From Kordia sp964351775 (GTDB taxonomy: Bacteria; Bacteroidota; Bacteroidia; Flavobacteriales; Flavobacteriaceae): DNA of 44,682 bases. Below, piece by piece: positions 29,917 through 39,309 of the stretch. The DNA is taken from the NCBI GenBank assembly GCA_964351775.1, contig CAYGPQ010000031.1:1-44682 (forward strand). The letters run 5' to 3'. Position 1 is the stretch's first letter. The number at the start of each line of letters is the position of its first letter. The notes under the pieces are model-generated. The model was not told the origin of the DNA. It did no database searches and was given only the letters and a program-made list of their open reading frames with translations. The translations under genes and the position numbers were made by a program.

Positions 29917-32364
29917 CTAATTCACCTTATACACCAAAATCGTATTTGCTTCTCCTTTAGTCACAAACTCAAGTTTGGCATCTTTGTCAAAATTCCCCAA
30001 GTCAATTGCCGAACTTCCAAAGGCTGGAAAACCAGGGATTGATTCCGCATTGCTGTCATACAAATGCACTTTTTGCGCATCCATATCGGTTAAGGCTACA
30101 TAAATTTTATTGTTAATCAGGAAAATTTCTGGTTTGCTATACGTTCCGTACGCAAGTTCTACAGTTTTGTCTTTAATACGTAACTTATTCTCAAAGAAAC
30201 TCACCAAGGTTTTACTTGTCATATCAATGGAATGATTTTCGCCAACAGGAAGTTGTGTCTTTTCAATTTGTCCTTTGCTATCGATCTGAATCAAATTTCC
30301 ATTACGATCGGAAGTCGTAAACAAATTGTTGTGAATGTATACGTCATTATTTGAAAACTGAATCTGCTCTTTCACGGTAATTCTTGGTGTTCCGGTACGC
30401 GACAGAATGTGTAATTTTCCATTACTTTCTTGAAACGTGATATAATCTTTTGTGATGATTCTAAAATGTCGCGGCGGATTGATGAAATCATTTTCCGAAC
30501 CTGAAAACTTAAAACCTGTGACTTGCTTTCCTTTGGAATCGCGCATGATGACTTTATTTCCTTCCGTAAATACAAATCGGTAGTTTTTCGATTTGTCATA
30601 ATCAAAAATGGCAACGGCTTGCGTATAGGCTACTTTCGCTTTTGTTGGAAATGGTTTCACTTCGTTTCCTTTTCTATCTAATACATAAAAAGATTGAGGC
30701 GTGGTAAAAGCCAATTGCAAACGGCCATTTTTATATAAGTCAACTTGTGAAATGTCGCCTAAAATCTTTCCGTCAAGCTGTTTTTTCCACAATACTTTTC
30801 CTTGTGTTGAAATCAAATACAATGTGTTTTTATCATCTTGCACCACAATTTCTTTCCGTTTGGTAATATGATTTTTCACAAACTTCGGATCAGAAGCTAC
30901 CGGATTATCCAACACAACATTCAATACTTGAGAAACGGTATTTTCAGTTGGTTTTGCCGTATTTCGTTTCAAAATTCCGTGAACGTGCGCATAATTACTT
31001 CCTTTTTCGTTGGTAAACTGCAAAGCGGCAAACGGATAATCTTCAACATTCATACTGGTAATCTCTTTTTTATATGATTTTTGTACGCTTTCCGCGATCG
31101 TTTTCTTGAACATTTCCGTATTCACAAATATCAATAATGACGATTCGTCGCTGAGATTTCCAACCGTTTCTTGGTAATTTTTTTGGTAGGCAAGTGTTTG
31201 TTCGTCCTTATATAACCCGATTAACATAGCTAAACTTCTCAAACCATTTCCGCTAGTAAAAACGATATATTCATCTAAAATGACATAAAACTGATTGTCA
31301 TAGGTTTTGATGAATGGCGAAAAGTGATTTTGAAAAAGTGTCGGATCTTCATTTTCGTAAATTTGAATATTCCGTACGGTGCTAGATTTCGTATTATTTT
31401 GTAATTGATTGCTCGCTTCATTACTCGATGAAATAAAACGTAAACCAGTAAATGAACTTCCGTTAAACGAAAACGTACTCACTTCTTCCAAAGCGTCTAA
31501 CAATGAATTTTTAGTTTCAGGTTGAAACTTCTCGTACGAATCAAATGTAATCGTGGTAAATGTTTCAAAAAATGGTGGAATCACTTTTGCAATTTTATGT
31601 TCGCGCGGAATCGTATTCTTCAAAGAACTCATCGCATGTGACAAAGAATCGTTTGCCGTGATAATTCCTGTAAAGGAAATTTCATCTTGCAAAATAGATA
31701 CATCAAGTGCGAGTTGCTCGCCCAATGTTGCCACAAATTTTGTGTCTGCATTTGGAAAAAGATATGTTAATAAAGGCGACAGCAGTTTTGGAGTGGCGAG
31801 TAACGTCGCGGATTTGCTTTCATCAATCGTTGCATACACTTTTTTGAGCGAAGCAGGAATCGTGGCTTTTTTATACGAACGAATACAGTTTTCAATCAAT
31901 AATTGTGAAGAAGAATTTACAAAAATACTATCAGCATAAAATGTATAATTCACACGATTTCCAAGTGTGGTTTCTATAATAGAAGCATTTTCATAAGTGA
32001 TATTTTTTGTAGTTGCTTTTTGAAGTGAATCAAGTACGATCAAATCAGGATGTGTTTTCGTAATAAATGTATATTCAAAACTATCTTTCCCTAATTCATT
32101 AAAACACAATAATGATTTTGAATTCGGTTTGATGTATTGCAAATAATCAACAAACGCATTAAAATCTTGTTTAAATTTTGGTTGCTTGAACGATTGTAAC
32201 AACTGATTATTTTTAAGCTCACTCTGAAAACTTTCAAAATCTTGAATTTGTAAAATGAGCGCAGCATTTTGTGGTACAAACTTTAATAAGGAATATTCTG
32301 TGGATGTTTCGGTTGTACAGCTAATACTTACGATGGTAAGAAGAAGAATAAAAATTCTTTTCAT
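29917..32364 (-). CDS. Large lipoprotein with C-terminal beta-propeller-like region
   Basis: An 815-aa protein from the ATG at 32364. A longer frame reaching 32484 adds 40 residues before the signal and is rejected. Signal: MKRIFILLLTIVSISC, Cys at 16. The N-terminal half (to about 530) is alpha/beta with FVPQNAALILQIQDFESFQSEL near the start. The C-terminal part (from about 560) has repeated short strands with KNGRLQLAF, DKSKNYRFVFTEGNKVIMRDSKG and LHILSRTG, consistent with a PQQ/propeller-like fold ending in FDKDAKLEFVTKG. It is conserved in Flavobacteriia; the function is unknown. An FG-GAP-like end is possible. Confidence 0.72.
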   Translation of the reverse strand: MKRIFILLLTIVSISCTTETSTEYSLLKFVPQNAALILQIQDFESFQSELKNNQLLQSFKQPKFKQDFNAFVDYLQYIKPNSKSLLCFNELGKDSFEYTFITKTHPDLIVLDSLQKATTKNITYENASIIETTLGNRVNYTFYADSIFVNSSSQLLIENCIRSYKKATIPASLKKVYATIDESKSATLLATPKLLSPLLTYLFPNADTKFVATLGEQLALDVSILQDEISFTGIITANDSLSHAMSSLKNTIPREHKIAKVIPPFFETFTTITFDSYEKFQPETKNSLLDALEEVSTFSFNGSSFTGLRFISSSNEASNQLQNNTKSSTVRNIQIYENEDPTLFQNHFSPFIKTYDNQFYVILDEYIVFTSGNGLRSLAMLIGLYKDEQTLAYQKNYQETVGNLSDESSLLIFVNTEMFKKTIAESVQKSYKKEITSMNVEDYPFAALQFTNEKGSNYAHVHGILKRNTAKPTENTVSQVLNVVLDNPVASDPKFVKNHITKRKEIVVQDDKNTLYLISTQGKVLWKKQLDGKILGDISQVDLYKNGRLQLAFTTPQSFYVLDRKGNEVKPFPTKAKVAYTQAVAIFDYDKSKNYRFVFTEGNKVIMRDSKGKQVTGFKFSGSENDFINPPRHFRIITKDYITFQESNGKLHILSRTGTPRITVKEQIQFSNNDVYIHNNLFTTSDRNGNLIQIDSKGQIEKTQLPVGENHSIDMTSKTLVSFFENKLRIKDKTVELAYGTYSKPEIFLINNKIYVALTDMDAQKVHLYDSNAESIPGFPAFGSSAIDLGNFDKDAKLEFVTKGEANTILVYKVN

Positions 32365-32641
32365 GTAAAATCTATTTATAACATCGATGATGTTGTTGCC
32401 CTTTTGGTAATTCACTACAAAAGTATAAAACTTATAGGATTGTAAATTATTGTGGCAACATAGAATTACAGTTGTTATTAACAAATAACCATTGTTGAGT
32501 TTTTAACTAAACAGAAACCCCATTTTTTAATCTAAGAATAGTAATAATTGCGAGTGTATTACTATGAAAGACAATATAGGAGTATGCAATGAACTATAAA
32601 ATACAGAATGAGTGAAGTAGTGGTTTGAGTGAGTTAAGTTG

Positions 32642-32965
32642 TTACTTTGGATCTAACGACATCACATAATCGTAACTTTCGTTTAAATATGCAGCTAATT
32701 TGTCTATATTGTTTAGCATATGATCAGGAATCAATACATAGCCTTTCATTACCGCTCCGTATGATTTGTAATAATCGGAGTTAAATGCTGCAATATACTT
32801 TTCTTGGACTTCTTTGGAATATCGAAAGCCAATTTCGCCAGCTTTATTGAGCAATCCAAACATGTGTCCGTTGGCAGACGTATAAATCATGTTTTTGCCT
32901 TTTCGTTCAAATCGCGGACATTTATCCACAATTGCGTCAAAAATTTCAAGTTGTTCTTCCCACAT
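32642..32965 (-). CDS. TfoX N-terminal-domain-like protein
   Basis: A 107-aa cytoplasmic protein. Features: KNMIYTSANGHMFGLLNKAGEIGFRYSKEVQEKYIAAF, then KGYVLIPDHML and LAAYLNESYDYV. A start-of-domain loop, M-F-G strand, charged L-R/F-R strand and late M-KGYV-x-I-P motif resemble the TfoX/Sxy N-terminal fold, which in enteric bacteria regulates competence genes. Here it stands alone without the C-terminal domain; a DNA-uptake role is not implied. The 32365-32641 stretch upstream of the lipoprotein gene shows no gene or clear signal. Confidence 0.62.
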   Translation of the reverse strand: MWEEQLEIFDAIVDKCPRFERKGKNMIYTSANGHMFGLLNKAGEIGFRYSKEVQEKYIAAFNSDYYKSYGAVMKGYVLIPDHMLNNIDKLAAYLNESYDYVMSLDPK

Positions 32966-33066
32966 AAAAACTAGTTTAAAAAAACTAAAGTTACATTTTT
33001 TTAAAAAATACGGGTAATGAATGTTCTATTTAAACCCATATAGATATAAACATAAAAATTAAAATC

Positions 33067-33252
33067 ATGAAAAAAAATATCAAAAGTCTGAAACTTACGA
33101 AGAGAAAAATTAGTTCATTAAATCAATTAGAAGTAAACGGAGGAATTGTCGGATCAGCAACACCAACAATAATTCATACTATTTCTCTTTTAATATGTCC
33201 TGTTCAAAGTAAGTTGCCTGCAAAACCAATAGCATCTGCAAATTGTCGTTAA
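33067..33252 (+). CDS. Class I lanthipeptide-like precursor peptide (3)
   Basis: A 61-aa peptide. Leader MKKNIKSLKLTKRKISSLNQ, with the L-x-L-x-K-x-x-I-x-x-L motif of the other two precursors, then a GG at 25-26 (VNGG). The core, about 35 residues, has two Cys (LLICPVQ and SANCR) and many Ser/Thr. The C-P-hydrophobic element recurs in all three precursors (HCPIS, GCPLS, ICPVQ). No biosynthetic genes lie nearby. It is isolated between the TfoX-like gene and rnhB. Confidence 0.75.
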   Translation: MKKNIKSLKLTKRKISSLNQLEVNGGIVGSATPTIIHTISLLICPVQSKLPAKPIASANCR

Positions 33253-33272
33253 AAATGCGCAAATAAAATCAA

Positions 33273-33310
33273 TCGAAGTAATCATTTAATATAGTAAGTG
33301 ATTACTTCGA
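33273..33310 (+). terminator. Hairpin downstream of precursor (3)
   Basis: TCGAAGTAATCA (33273-33284) pairs with TGATTACTTCGA (33299-33310), a perfect 12-bp stem with a 14-nt loop. It lies 20 nt after the precursor stop. It lacks a T run, so terminator is the likely but not certain role. Confidence 0.5.
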
Positions 33311-33356
33311 ATCAATTGATATAATGCGCTTATCACTTTCGTTTACAGGCTAAAAG

Positions 33357-33953
33357 TTACAAATCCAACGAATACTGTTCAGGCAATAACCGAAACGACA
33401 TGCGATGATATTTTGTAGTTCCGTACTTCCGAATCGCTTCCCGATGTTCCACGGTAGGATATCCTTTATTCTGTTTCCAATTATACATCGGAAACTCTTC
33501 ATGAATTTTTTCCATATACGCATCTCTATATGTTTTTGCTAATATGGAAGCGGCAGCAATATTAAGATACTTTCCATCACCTTTAACAATAGTTTGATGC
33601 GGAATGCTTTTATACGGTTTAAATTTATTTCCGTCCACAATAATATGTGTTGGAACAATTGCCATTTCATCAATAGCATTGTGCATTCCCAAAATAGAAG
33701 CATTCAAAATATTAATTTTATCAATTTCTTTAGGAAAAATATGTGCAACACCAAACGCAGTAGCTTCCAACTCAATCAAAGGACGTAGAATTTCACGTTT
33801 CTTTTCGCTCAACTGTTTAGAGTCGTTTAAGATACTATTTGAGAAATCTCTGGGTAAAATTACGGCGGCTGCGGTCACAGGTCCAGCAAGGCATCCGCGA
33901 CCTGCTTCGTCAGTACCAGCTTCTAATCCATCCAACAATTGTAATGCTAACAT
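33357..33953 (-). CDS. rnhB: Ribonuclease HII
   Basis: A 198-aa enzyme that cleaves RNA in RNA-DNA hybrids and at single misincorporated ribonucleotides. Motifs: GTDEAGRGCLAGPV (catalytic Asp-Glu, residues 15-16), NDSKQLSEKKRE, HIIVDGNKF (Asp) and AAASILAKTYRD, all diagnostic of RNase HII. The ATG at 33953 gives the canonical start; an in-frame codon 21 nt further upstream adds seven residues and is not needed. The gene is divergent from the porin gene. Confidence 0.96.
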   Translation of the reverse strand: MLALQLLDGLEAGTDEAGRGCLAGPVTAAAVILPRDFSNSILNDSKQLSEKKREILRPLIELEATAFGVAHIFPKEIDKINILNASILGMHNAIDEMAIVPTHIIVDGNKFKPYKSIPHQTIVKGDGKYLNIAAASILAKTYRDAYMEKIHEEFPMYNWKQNKGYPTVEHREAIRKYGTTKYHRMSFRLLPEQYSLDL

Positions 33954-34156
33954 GTGTAAAATCTTAAAGAACAAAACTATTCCTTCTCATCACCAAATCA
34001 AAATGGAAATACAAAACACTTTTCATCAAAAACAATAATTTATGATTTCAATAACAATGCAACGCTTTTTATTTCGTTCAAAAAGTATACTTTTGTTGCT
34101 TAGTAAGCGTAAAATAGTATCGTTAATTATAAAGTTTGCGCTAAAAAATCAAACAA

Positions 34157-36130
34157 GTGAAGTACATCCTTTTCGTTATATATATTGGTATTGCTATTCC
34201 TGCACTAAATGCGCAGGTAGAAGCGCAACCATTTAAAGAAAACACAAAAACTAAAGGCGAACGTGAACAGCAAGACGTCAGTAACAGAAACAACGCTTCA
34301 GAGAAAGACAAAACAGGCAAAAGAAAAGACTACGATATCAATCTCTATAAAATCATTACTCACGAACGTGATACCATGGTTTTTGATACAACCTTGACCA
34401 TTCAAAAAGACTACAAATACAATTACTTGCGTAAAGACGAATTTGAACTATTACCATTCTCAAACTTAGGGCAAACCTATAACAGTTTGGCATACTCATA
34501 TGACAGACCTTCTGGATTTCCAGGAATTGGAATGCGTGCAAAACACTTTAACTATGATGAAGTTGAAGATGTCAACTACTTCAATGTCCCAACGCCGACA
34601 ACAGAATTATTCTTTAAAACAGCAATGGAACAAGGGCAATTATTAGACGCGTTTATTACAATGAATACATCCAAGCGTATGAATTTCTCCATTGCATACA
34701 AAGGAATGCGCTCGTTAGGAAAATATCAAAACATACTCAGTAGCACCGGAAACTTTAAACTCACAGCTAACTATCGCACAAAAAATGATCGATATGCAAT
34801 TCGCGGACATTTCTATTCGCAAGATGTACTCAATAATGAAAATGGCGGACTTACAGACCTAGCTGTTATTGACTTTGAAACTGGTGTAGAAGAATTTACA
34901 GACCGATCGCGCTTATCGGTTGCCTTTCAAGATGCACAAAATATACTCGTAGGAAAACGCTATTACCTTGAGCACGATTACAAAATAATAAGGAAAAAAG
35001 ATTCACTCCACGATTCCAATTTGCGTATTGGACATACCTTTAACTACGAAACCAAATATTACATCTTTGATCAAGATAGAGAAAACACACAATTCGGGGA
35101 AAGTTATGTTGCAACGGCATTGCGAGATCGATCACAACTGCGAAAACTATTCAACGAAGGAAGTCTAAGCTATCGTACAAAAACATTTGGCGATGTAAAA
35201 TTCAAAGCAAATCATACCAAATATGAATATTTCTTTGACAAAATACTCTATTTAGCAGACGGATCAGTCATTCCAAACAGAATAGAAGACGATGTGATTG
35301 CAGTAGGTGGCGAATGGAAACACACCATCGCAGGAATCCAACTAAAAGCAGACATACTAGCAAACATATCGGGTGAACTTGGAGGAAACTACTTCAATGG
35401 AAGTGCAAAATATAAATTTAACGACGATATAGATGCAAAAGCTTCCATCGTCATCAATTCCAAAGCACCAAGCTTTAATATGCTAGTCAACCAAAGTGAC
35501 TACATCAGTTACAACTGGCGGAACAATTTCAAAAACGAACGAACGCAAAGTATCAACTTCAATCTAAAATCAAAAAAGTGGGGAAGCGCAGATGTGAGTT
35601 TTACATCATTAGATAACTACACATACTTTTCTGGACTCACTGCTGATGCGCAAATAACACCACAACAAACACCAGATGCAATCACATATCTCAAAATAAA
35701 AGTCGGAAAAGAATTCCGTTACGGAAAATTTGCGCTCAACAATACGGTAATGTATCAAAAAGTAACGCAATCGGGCGATATCTTCAACGTACCTGAATTA
35801 GTCACGCGAAACACACTATACTTTACCGACAAATGGTTCAAAAAAGCATTATTCATACAAACAGGAGTGACCTTCAATTACTTCACAGAATACTTCGGAA
35901 ATGGATACAGTCCATTACTAGGAGAATTCTACAGTCAAAACCAACAAAAAATTGGAGGATTTCCACGTTTTGATGTCTTCATCAACGCCAAAGTACGACG
36001 CACCAGAATCTACTTCAAGCTAGAACATCTCAATTCGTCTTTCACTGGATACAACTTTTTCTCTGCGCCAAACTATCCGTACCGCGATTTCATCATCCGT
36101 TTCGGAGTCGTTTGGAACTTCTTCTCATAA
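34157..36130 (+). CDS. Outer-membrane beta-barrel porin (Porin_10-like family)
   Basis: A 657-aa protein from a GTG at 34157. The signal peptide reads KYILFVIYIGIAIPALNAQ. A charged, disordered segment (about 25-65) precedes a periplasmic N-terminal part, where the ITHERDTMVFDTTLTIQKDYKYNYLRKDEFELLPF region is characteristic of the Bacteroidota 'putative porin' family. Alternating beta-strands fill the rest and the protein ends in an aromatic strand, RFGVVWNFFS, the usual outer-membrane assembly signal. Role: diffusion pore, substrate unknown. No ATG is available near the signal peptide. Confidence 0.85.
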   Translation: MKYILFVIYIGIAIPALNAQVEAQPFKENTKTKGEREQQDVSNRNNASEKDKTGKRKDYDINLYKIITHERDTMVFDTTLTIQKDYKYNYLRKDEFELLPFSNLGQTYNSLAYSYDRPSGFPGIGMRAKHFNYDEVEDVNYFNVPTPTTELFFKTAMEQGQLLDAFITMNTSKRMNFSIAYKGMRSLGKYQNILSSTGNFKLTANYRTKNDRYAIRGHFYSQDVLNNENGGLTDLAVIDFETGVEEFTDRSRLSVAFQDAQNILVGKRYYLEHDYKIIRKKDSLHDSNLRIGHTFNYETKYYIFDQDRENTQFGESYVATALRDRSQLRKLFNEGSLSYRTKTFGDVKFKANHTKYEYFFDKILYLADGSVIPNRIEDDVIAVGGEWKHTIAGIQLKADILANISGELGGNYFNGSAKYKFNDDIDAKASIVINSKAPSFNMLVNQSDYISYNWRNNFKNERTQSINFNLKSKKWGSADVSFTSLDNYTYFSGLTADAQITPQQTPDAITYLKIKVGKEFRYGKFALNNTVMYQKVTQSGDIFNVPELVTRNTLYFTDKWFKKALFIQTGVTFNYFTEYFGNGYSPLLGEFYSQNQQKIGGFPRFDVFINAKVRRTRIYFKLEHLNSSFTGYNFFSAPNYPYRDFIIRFGVVWNFFS

Positions 36131-36177
36131 AACAAACGCACTCACAAACAACAAATCAACAAACAAACATAGCGCGC

Positions 36178-36246
36178 CCACTGAGTTTATCAAAGTGGGT
36201 TACTGAGCGGAGTCGAAGTATGGGGGTTCCCGCTTAAAAAAAGCGG
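36178..36246. repeat. Intergenic REP-like element
   Basis: CCCAC ... GTGGG (36178-36199), then CTGAGCGGAGTCGAAG (about 36202-36218) and CCGCTT-AAAAA-AAGCGG (36230-36246). I recall ACTGAGCGGAGTCGAAG as a common intergenic repeat in Flavobacteriia. Remaining parts of 36131-37003, apart from the possible transposase remnant at 36566-36835, hold nothing I can identify. Confidence 0.5.
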
Positions 36247-36565
36247 TCACGCTCTCGCCTGTTCCTGTAAATGATTTGAAAAATAAAGACTCTGATAGTC
36301 AATTTTTTAGGTTTTATTTTGCAGCCTAAAATGACCTAAACGTATTCGTTTGTGTATTCTTATTTTATTAGTAATACATTTCAAAAATATGGATAAATCT
36401 TTAATTTCTAGTTATCAGATAAAAATAGTATTCTTAAAATAATTATCTTTTAGAAATAATAACCAATTCCATCCTTTCAAGTTGTCAATGAAAACTAAAT
36501 AAAAAGATAAGGTTTACGGATTGGTTTTTCAGATGTTTGGACAATTATAATCCTGTAGTTATTTT

Positions 36566-36835
36566 TTAAAAAAAAATATTTGTTCTCACTTTCGACAAGA
36601 TGCTATCTTTTTTGAGGTTAATAAGACTAAAAGAGAGTGTGATTCTCATCAACATATAGGCGAAAGAATTACAGAGATTAGTATAGTTAGACCAATAGCG
36701 TCCTAAACGTTTAAAAAAGAGAAAGGGAATTCTGTTCCTCAAAGTTATCTTCGTGGTGCAACACAAAAAAACACCTTTCTCTGATGATAAATATAACTTT
36801 GTTTTCACAAATAATCGCAAAATTAGATCGTTCAA
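36566..36835 (-). pseudogene. Possible IS transposase C-terminal remnant
   Basis: An 89-codon frame whose middle (FFKRLGRYWSNYTNLCNSF then AYMLMRITLSF) recalls the C-terminal R-R-L-x-x-x-Y-E ... A-M-I-x-(I/L)-M-L stretch of IS5-family transposases. The upstream catalytic part is missing, and codon quality is poor at both ends. It could be chance. It lies in a 930-nt gene-poor interval with REP-like sequence. Confidence 0.3.
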
Positions 36836-37003
36836 AATTCAAGAAATTAGTTAAATTGCAAACGTGCATGGTTTTAGGTTAGATTAATTTACAAAAATTA
36901 TTCATTTAATAAATAGCCATCTTGTAAACCAACTCTCCCTACACAGTTGGCAGCAAAATCATCATCGTATTTATTTTTTGCACCTGTTATGTGTTTGGGT
37001 CTT

Positions 37004-37036
37004 TAAAAAGAAGCGTTCGCATTACACAAACGCCTC
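37004..37036 (-). terminator. Rho-independent terminator
   Basis: GAAGCGTT (37010-37017) and AACGCCTC (37029-37036) form an 8-bp stem (one wobble) with an 11-nt loop. Five A to its left supply the T run on the minus strand. It lies 24 nt past the stop at 37061. Confidence 0.6.
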
Positions 37037-37060
37037 CTGAGGGAATATTAAAAAAACTAA

Positions 37061-37450
37061 CTAATTTATTTTTCGTTGATTAATCCAAGTTCTGAATTCA
37101 TCTTTCATTTCGTCTGAAACACTGTCTTCATAGCGTTTCATTTGTTCGGTAGTGAATACTTCTTTGAGTTTACTAGTGGTTTCTTTGTCTAAACTTTTCA
37201 TTTTTCCCCGCATGGTAAAAATGGAACCGTTTTCAAGAATTTCTTTTTTCTTTGTGGCATCTTCCAACATGATTGGGGAAACTTTTACAACTTGATCATC
37301 AGATAAAGACAATTTTTCTTTGAGCATAGACGTCATTTTCTTGCCCATTTCTGTGGCTGGCGTTGCTTTCATTTTTGCCATTCGCGATTGTGAAAAACCA
37401 TTGCTAGAAAATAATGAAAAGACAAGAACTGCTATTAATTTGTAATACAT
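37061..37450 (-). CDS. Spy/LTxxQ-like secreted helical protein
   Basis: A 129-aa protein from the ATG at 37450. A frame from 37471 adds seven residues but would start before the transcription start predicted from the -7 box. Signal peptide MYYKLIAVLVFSLFSSNGFSQ. The mature part is helical with LKEKLSLSDDQVVKVSPIMLEDATKKKEIL and LKEVFTTEQMKRYEDSV. These LSxDQ and LTxxQ-like pairs, spaced about 55 residues apart, are the usual layout of small Spy/CpxP-like periplasmic proteins. Same general type as the protein at 3689-4153. The exact function is unknown. Confidence 0.78.
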   Translation of the reverse strand: MYYKLIAVLVFSLFSSNGFSQSRMAKMKATPATEMGKKMTSMLKEKLSLSDDQVVKVSPIMLEDATKKKEILENGSIFTMRGKMKSLDKETTSKLKEVFTTEQMKRYEDSVSDEMKDEFRTWINQRKIN

Positions 37451-37468
37451 AGTTTCTGATTTATGATT

Positions 37469-37476
37469 CAAAACTA
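37469..37476 (-). promoter_or_regulatory. -7 promoter box of the secreted protein gene
   Basis: TAGTTTTG on the minus strand is a perfect TAnnTTTG box, about 19 nt before the preferred ATG at 37450. No TTG is found at the expected upstream distance, so support is partial. Confidence 0.4.
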
Positions 37477-37575
37477 TGCTGAACTTTAAGGATTTAAAAA
37501 TTTAGTATACGAAGGTGAGAAATGTGTATACAGACACTGTTTTTTTGTCGATGAAGGTTTTGAAAAATATTAAAA

Positions 37576-38298
37576 CTAAATCCCCAAACGTTCCAATACA
37601 TCACTTTTATAGGTTTCGCCGATTGGAATGCGAATGTCATCAATAACAATTTTTGTTTTTTGAATGGCGCGAATAAAGTTAATATTTACAATAAACGAAC
37701 GATGTACACGCATGAAATAGTTTGGTAATTTATCTTGTATGACCTTGAAGTTGGACAATGTCAGTACCGGTTTGTTGCTGTCTTTCAAGTGAATTTTTAT
37801 GTAATCTTTTAATCCTTGTATGTATTTGATATCGTTGACATTGATTTTTATGTTTTCGTATTCTGATTTTACAAAAATGAAATCGTTTATCGGAGCCGTT
37901 TCTTGAGGAGTCGAAGCTACTAAGTTTGGGCGCTCTTGATGCTCCAATTCAAACTTTTCTTTGGCTTTAGTTACTGCTTTTAAGAATCTGTGAAACGGAA
38001 TTGGCTTAACTAAATAATCTGTAGCATTTAAGTTAAAAGCATCAATTGCATATTGTGGATAGGCTGTTGTAAAGATGAATTGCGGAATGTTATGCACTGT
38101 TTTCACCAAATCAATTCCTGTGAGGTTTGGCATTTGAATATCTAGAAATACTAAGTCTACCTGATTTTTATTCAATAGTGTAATCGCGTCTAGCGGATTG
38201 TTACATTTGGCAACAATTTCAATCCCACCAACTTGCAGCAAATACGATTCTATAACATCTATCGCTAAGGGTTCATCATCAATTATAATACATTTCAT
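37576..38298 (-). CDS. LytTR-family response regulator
   Basis: A 240-aa two-component regulator. The receiver domain (about 1-115) has the IIIDDEPLAIDVI acidic pocket, the phosphoacceptor Asp in VDLVFLDIQMPNLTG, the TTA switch (FTTAYPQYA) and DYLVKPI Lys. The C-terminal LytTR DNA-binding domain (about 135-240) shows FVKSEYENIKINVNDIKYIQGLKDYIKI and FMRVHRSFIVNI. The ATG at 38298 follows the kinase stop with a 1-nt gap; a TTG 9 nt further upstream is the weaker alternative. Forms a pair with the adjacent kinase. Confidence 0.93.
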   Translation of the reverse strand: MKCIIIDDEPLAIDVIESYLLQVGGIEIVAKCNNPLDAITLLNKNQVDLVFLDIQMPNLTGIDLVKTVHNIPQFIFTTAYPQYAIDAFNLNATDYLVKPIPFHRFLKAVTKAKEKFELEHQERPNLVASTPQETAPINDFIFVKSEYENIKINVNDIKYIQGLKDYIKIHLKDSNKPVLTLSNFKVIQDKLPNYFMRVHRSFIVNINFIRAIQKTKIVIDDIRIPIGETYKSDVLERLGI

Positions 38299-38299
38299 C

Positions 38300-39298
38300 T
38301 TAGTCAAGTTTTAGAGATAGATTGATGGTAAATTTTTGATCTTCTTCTGTGATTTGCAATGCGTGTCGCTCTGGATATAAAAGCTCCAAACGCTCTTGGG
38401 TGTTTTTGAGTCCAATGCCAGAATTTTCTTTGTCTACATTGCTATTGCCAATAATATTTACACATGTAAATTCTAATTGATTATTATTTACATTGATTTC
38501 TATTTTGACTTCTGTATTGCCTTTGAAATCTGTTCCATATTTAAAGGCATTTTCAATGAAAGAAATAAATAATAATGGGCGAATTCTTTGAGAAGAAACT
38601 GTGCCTCGAATGTTGATCTTTACGTTTTCATTCTTTGCAATCCGTAAGCGTTGTAACTTTATATAGTTTTGAATGTAATCTAGCTCTTGCTGAAGCAACA
38701 CAAAGTCATCGTTTGTTTGATATAACATATATCGCATTAACTCTGAAAGTGTAATAACAGCTTCGGGTGCATCGTTTGATTTTTTCCGCGTAAGCGAATA
38801 AATACTGTTGAGCGAATTGAATAAAAAATGCGGACTTAGTTGGCTTTTTAAAGCTTCTAATTCTGATAAGTTTTGACTTGCTACAATTTCGCGTTTGGTT
38901 TCATCATTTTCTTTCCATACTTCGTACATGCGAATACTTGTGCTGACAATGATAAACATTGAAGCAAATAATACAGGAATTGATTTTGGTGCATTTAAGT
39001 TATTATCTAAAATAAAATCAGGCAATGTTAATACATACACATCAAATAAAAAGTTTATATATAATAGTATTACGACGGAAATAAGAAAGAAAATATGTTT
39101 CTTCTTGAATAAAAATAATGGCACTAAGAATAGGTAGTTGATATAAAACGTGACTATTTTTAAACTAATTCTTTCAAAGAAATCTTGTGGAAATGAACCT
39201 CTTTCTACATATAATTGAATAGAAATTGCCGTGAGAAAAAATGTCCATGTAACTAAATGGATAATGATTTTTTTTCTATGTCTTATATATTCGCCCAC
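38300..39298 (-). CDS. LytS/YehU-type sensor histidine kinase
   Basis: A 332-aa inner-membrane kinase from a GTG. Four predicted transmembrane helices occupy about 8-135, with a short linker. The His_kinase domain has the phosphoacceptor His in QLSPHFLFNSLNSIYSL. The HATPase domain has FIENAFKYG (N box) and SGIGLKNTQERLELLY (G box). This is the class that pairs with LytTR regulators; no periplasmic sensor domain is visible, so it probably senses a signal in the membrane. It lies 11 nt downstream of the DUF4907 lipoprotein gene and is coupled to the response regulator gene. Confidence 0.92.
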   Translation of the reverse strand: MGEYIRHRKKIIIHLVTWTFFLTAISIQLYVERGSFPQDFFERISLKIVTFYINYLFLVPLFLFKKKHIFFLISVVILLYINFLFDVYVLTLPDFILDNNLNAPKSIPVLFASMFIIVSTSIRMYEVWKENDETKREIVASQNLSELEALKSQLSPHFLFNSLNSIYSLTRKKSNDAPEAVITLSELMRYMLYQTNDDFVLLQQELDYIQNYIKLQRLRIAKNENVKINIRGTVSSQRIRPLLFISFIENAFKYGTDFKGNTEVKIEINVNNNQLEFTCVNIIGNSNVDKENSGIGLKNTQERLELLYPERHALQITEEDQKFTINLSLKLD

Positions 39299-39309
39299 GT
39301 ATGTTCAGT

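Noticed and set aside
32365..32484. 40-residue N-terminal extension of the 815-aa lipoprotein
   Set aside because: A complete lipoprotein signal starts at 32364; the extension has no family or signal features.
34042..34236. 64-aa plus-strand frame overlapping the porin start
   Set aside because: Out of frame with the porin signal peptide, which is well supported; no family features.
36886..36990. Short minus-strand frame reading HITGAKNKYDDDFAANC and ending GYLLNE
   Set aside because: Only about 33 codons between stops with no start codon; looks protein-like but too short to support as a gene or remnant.
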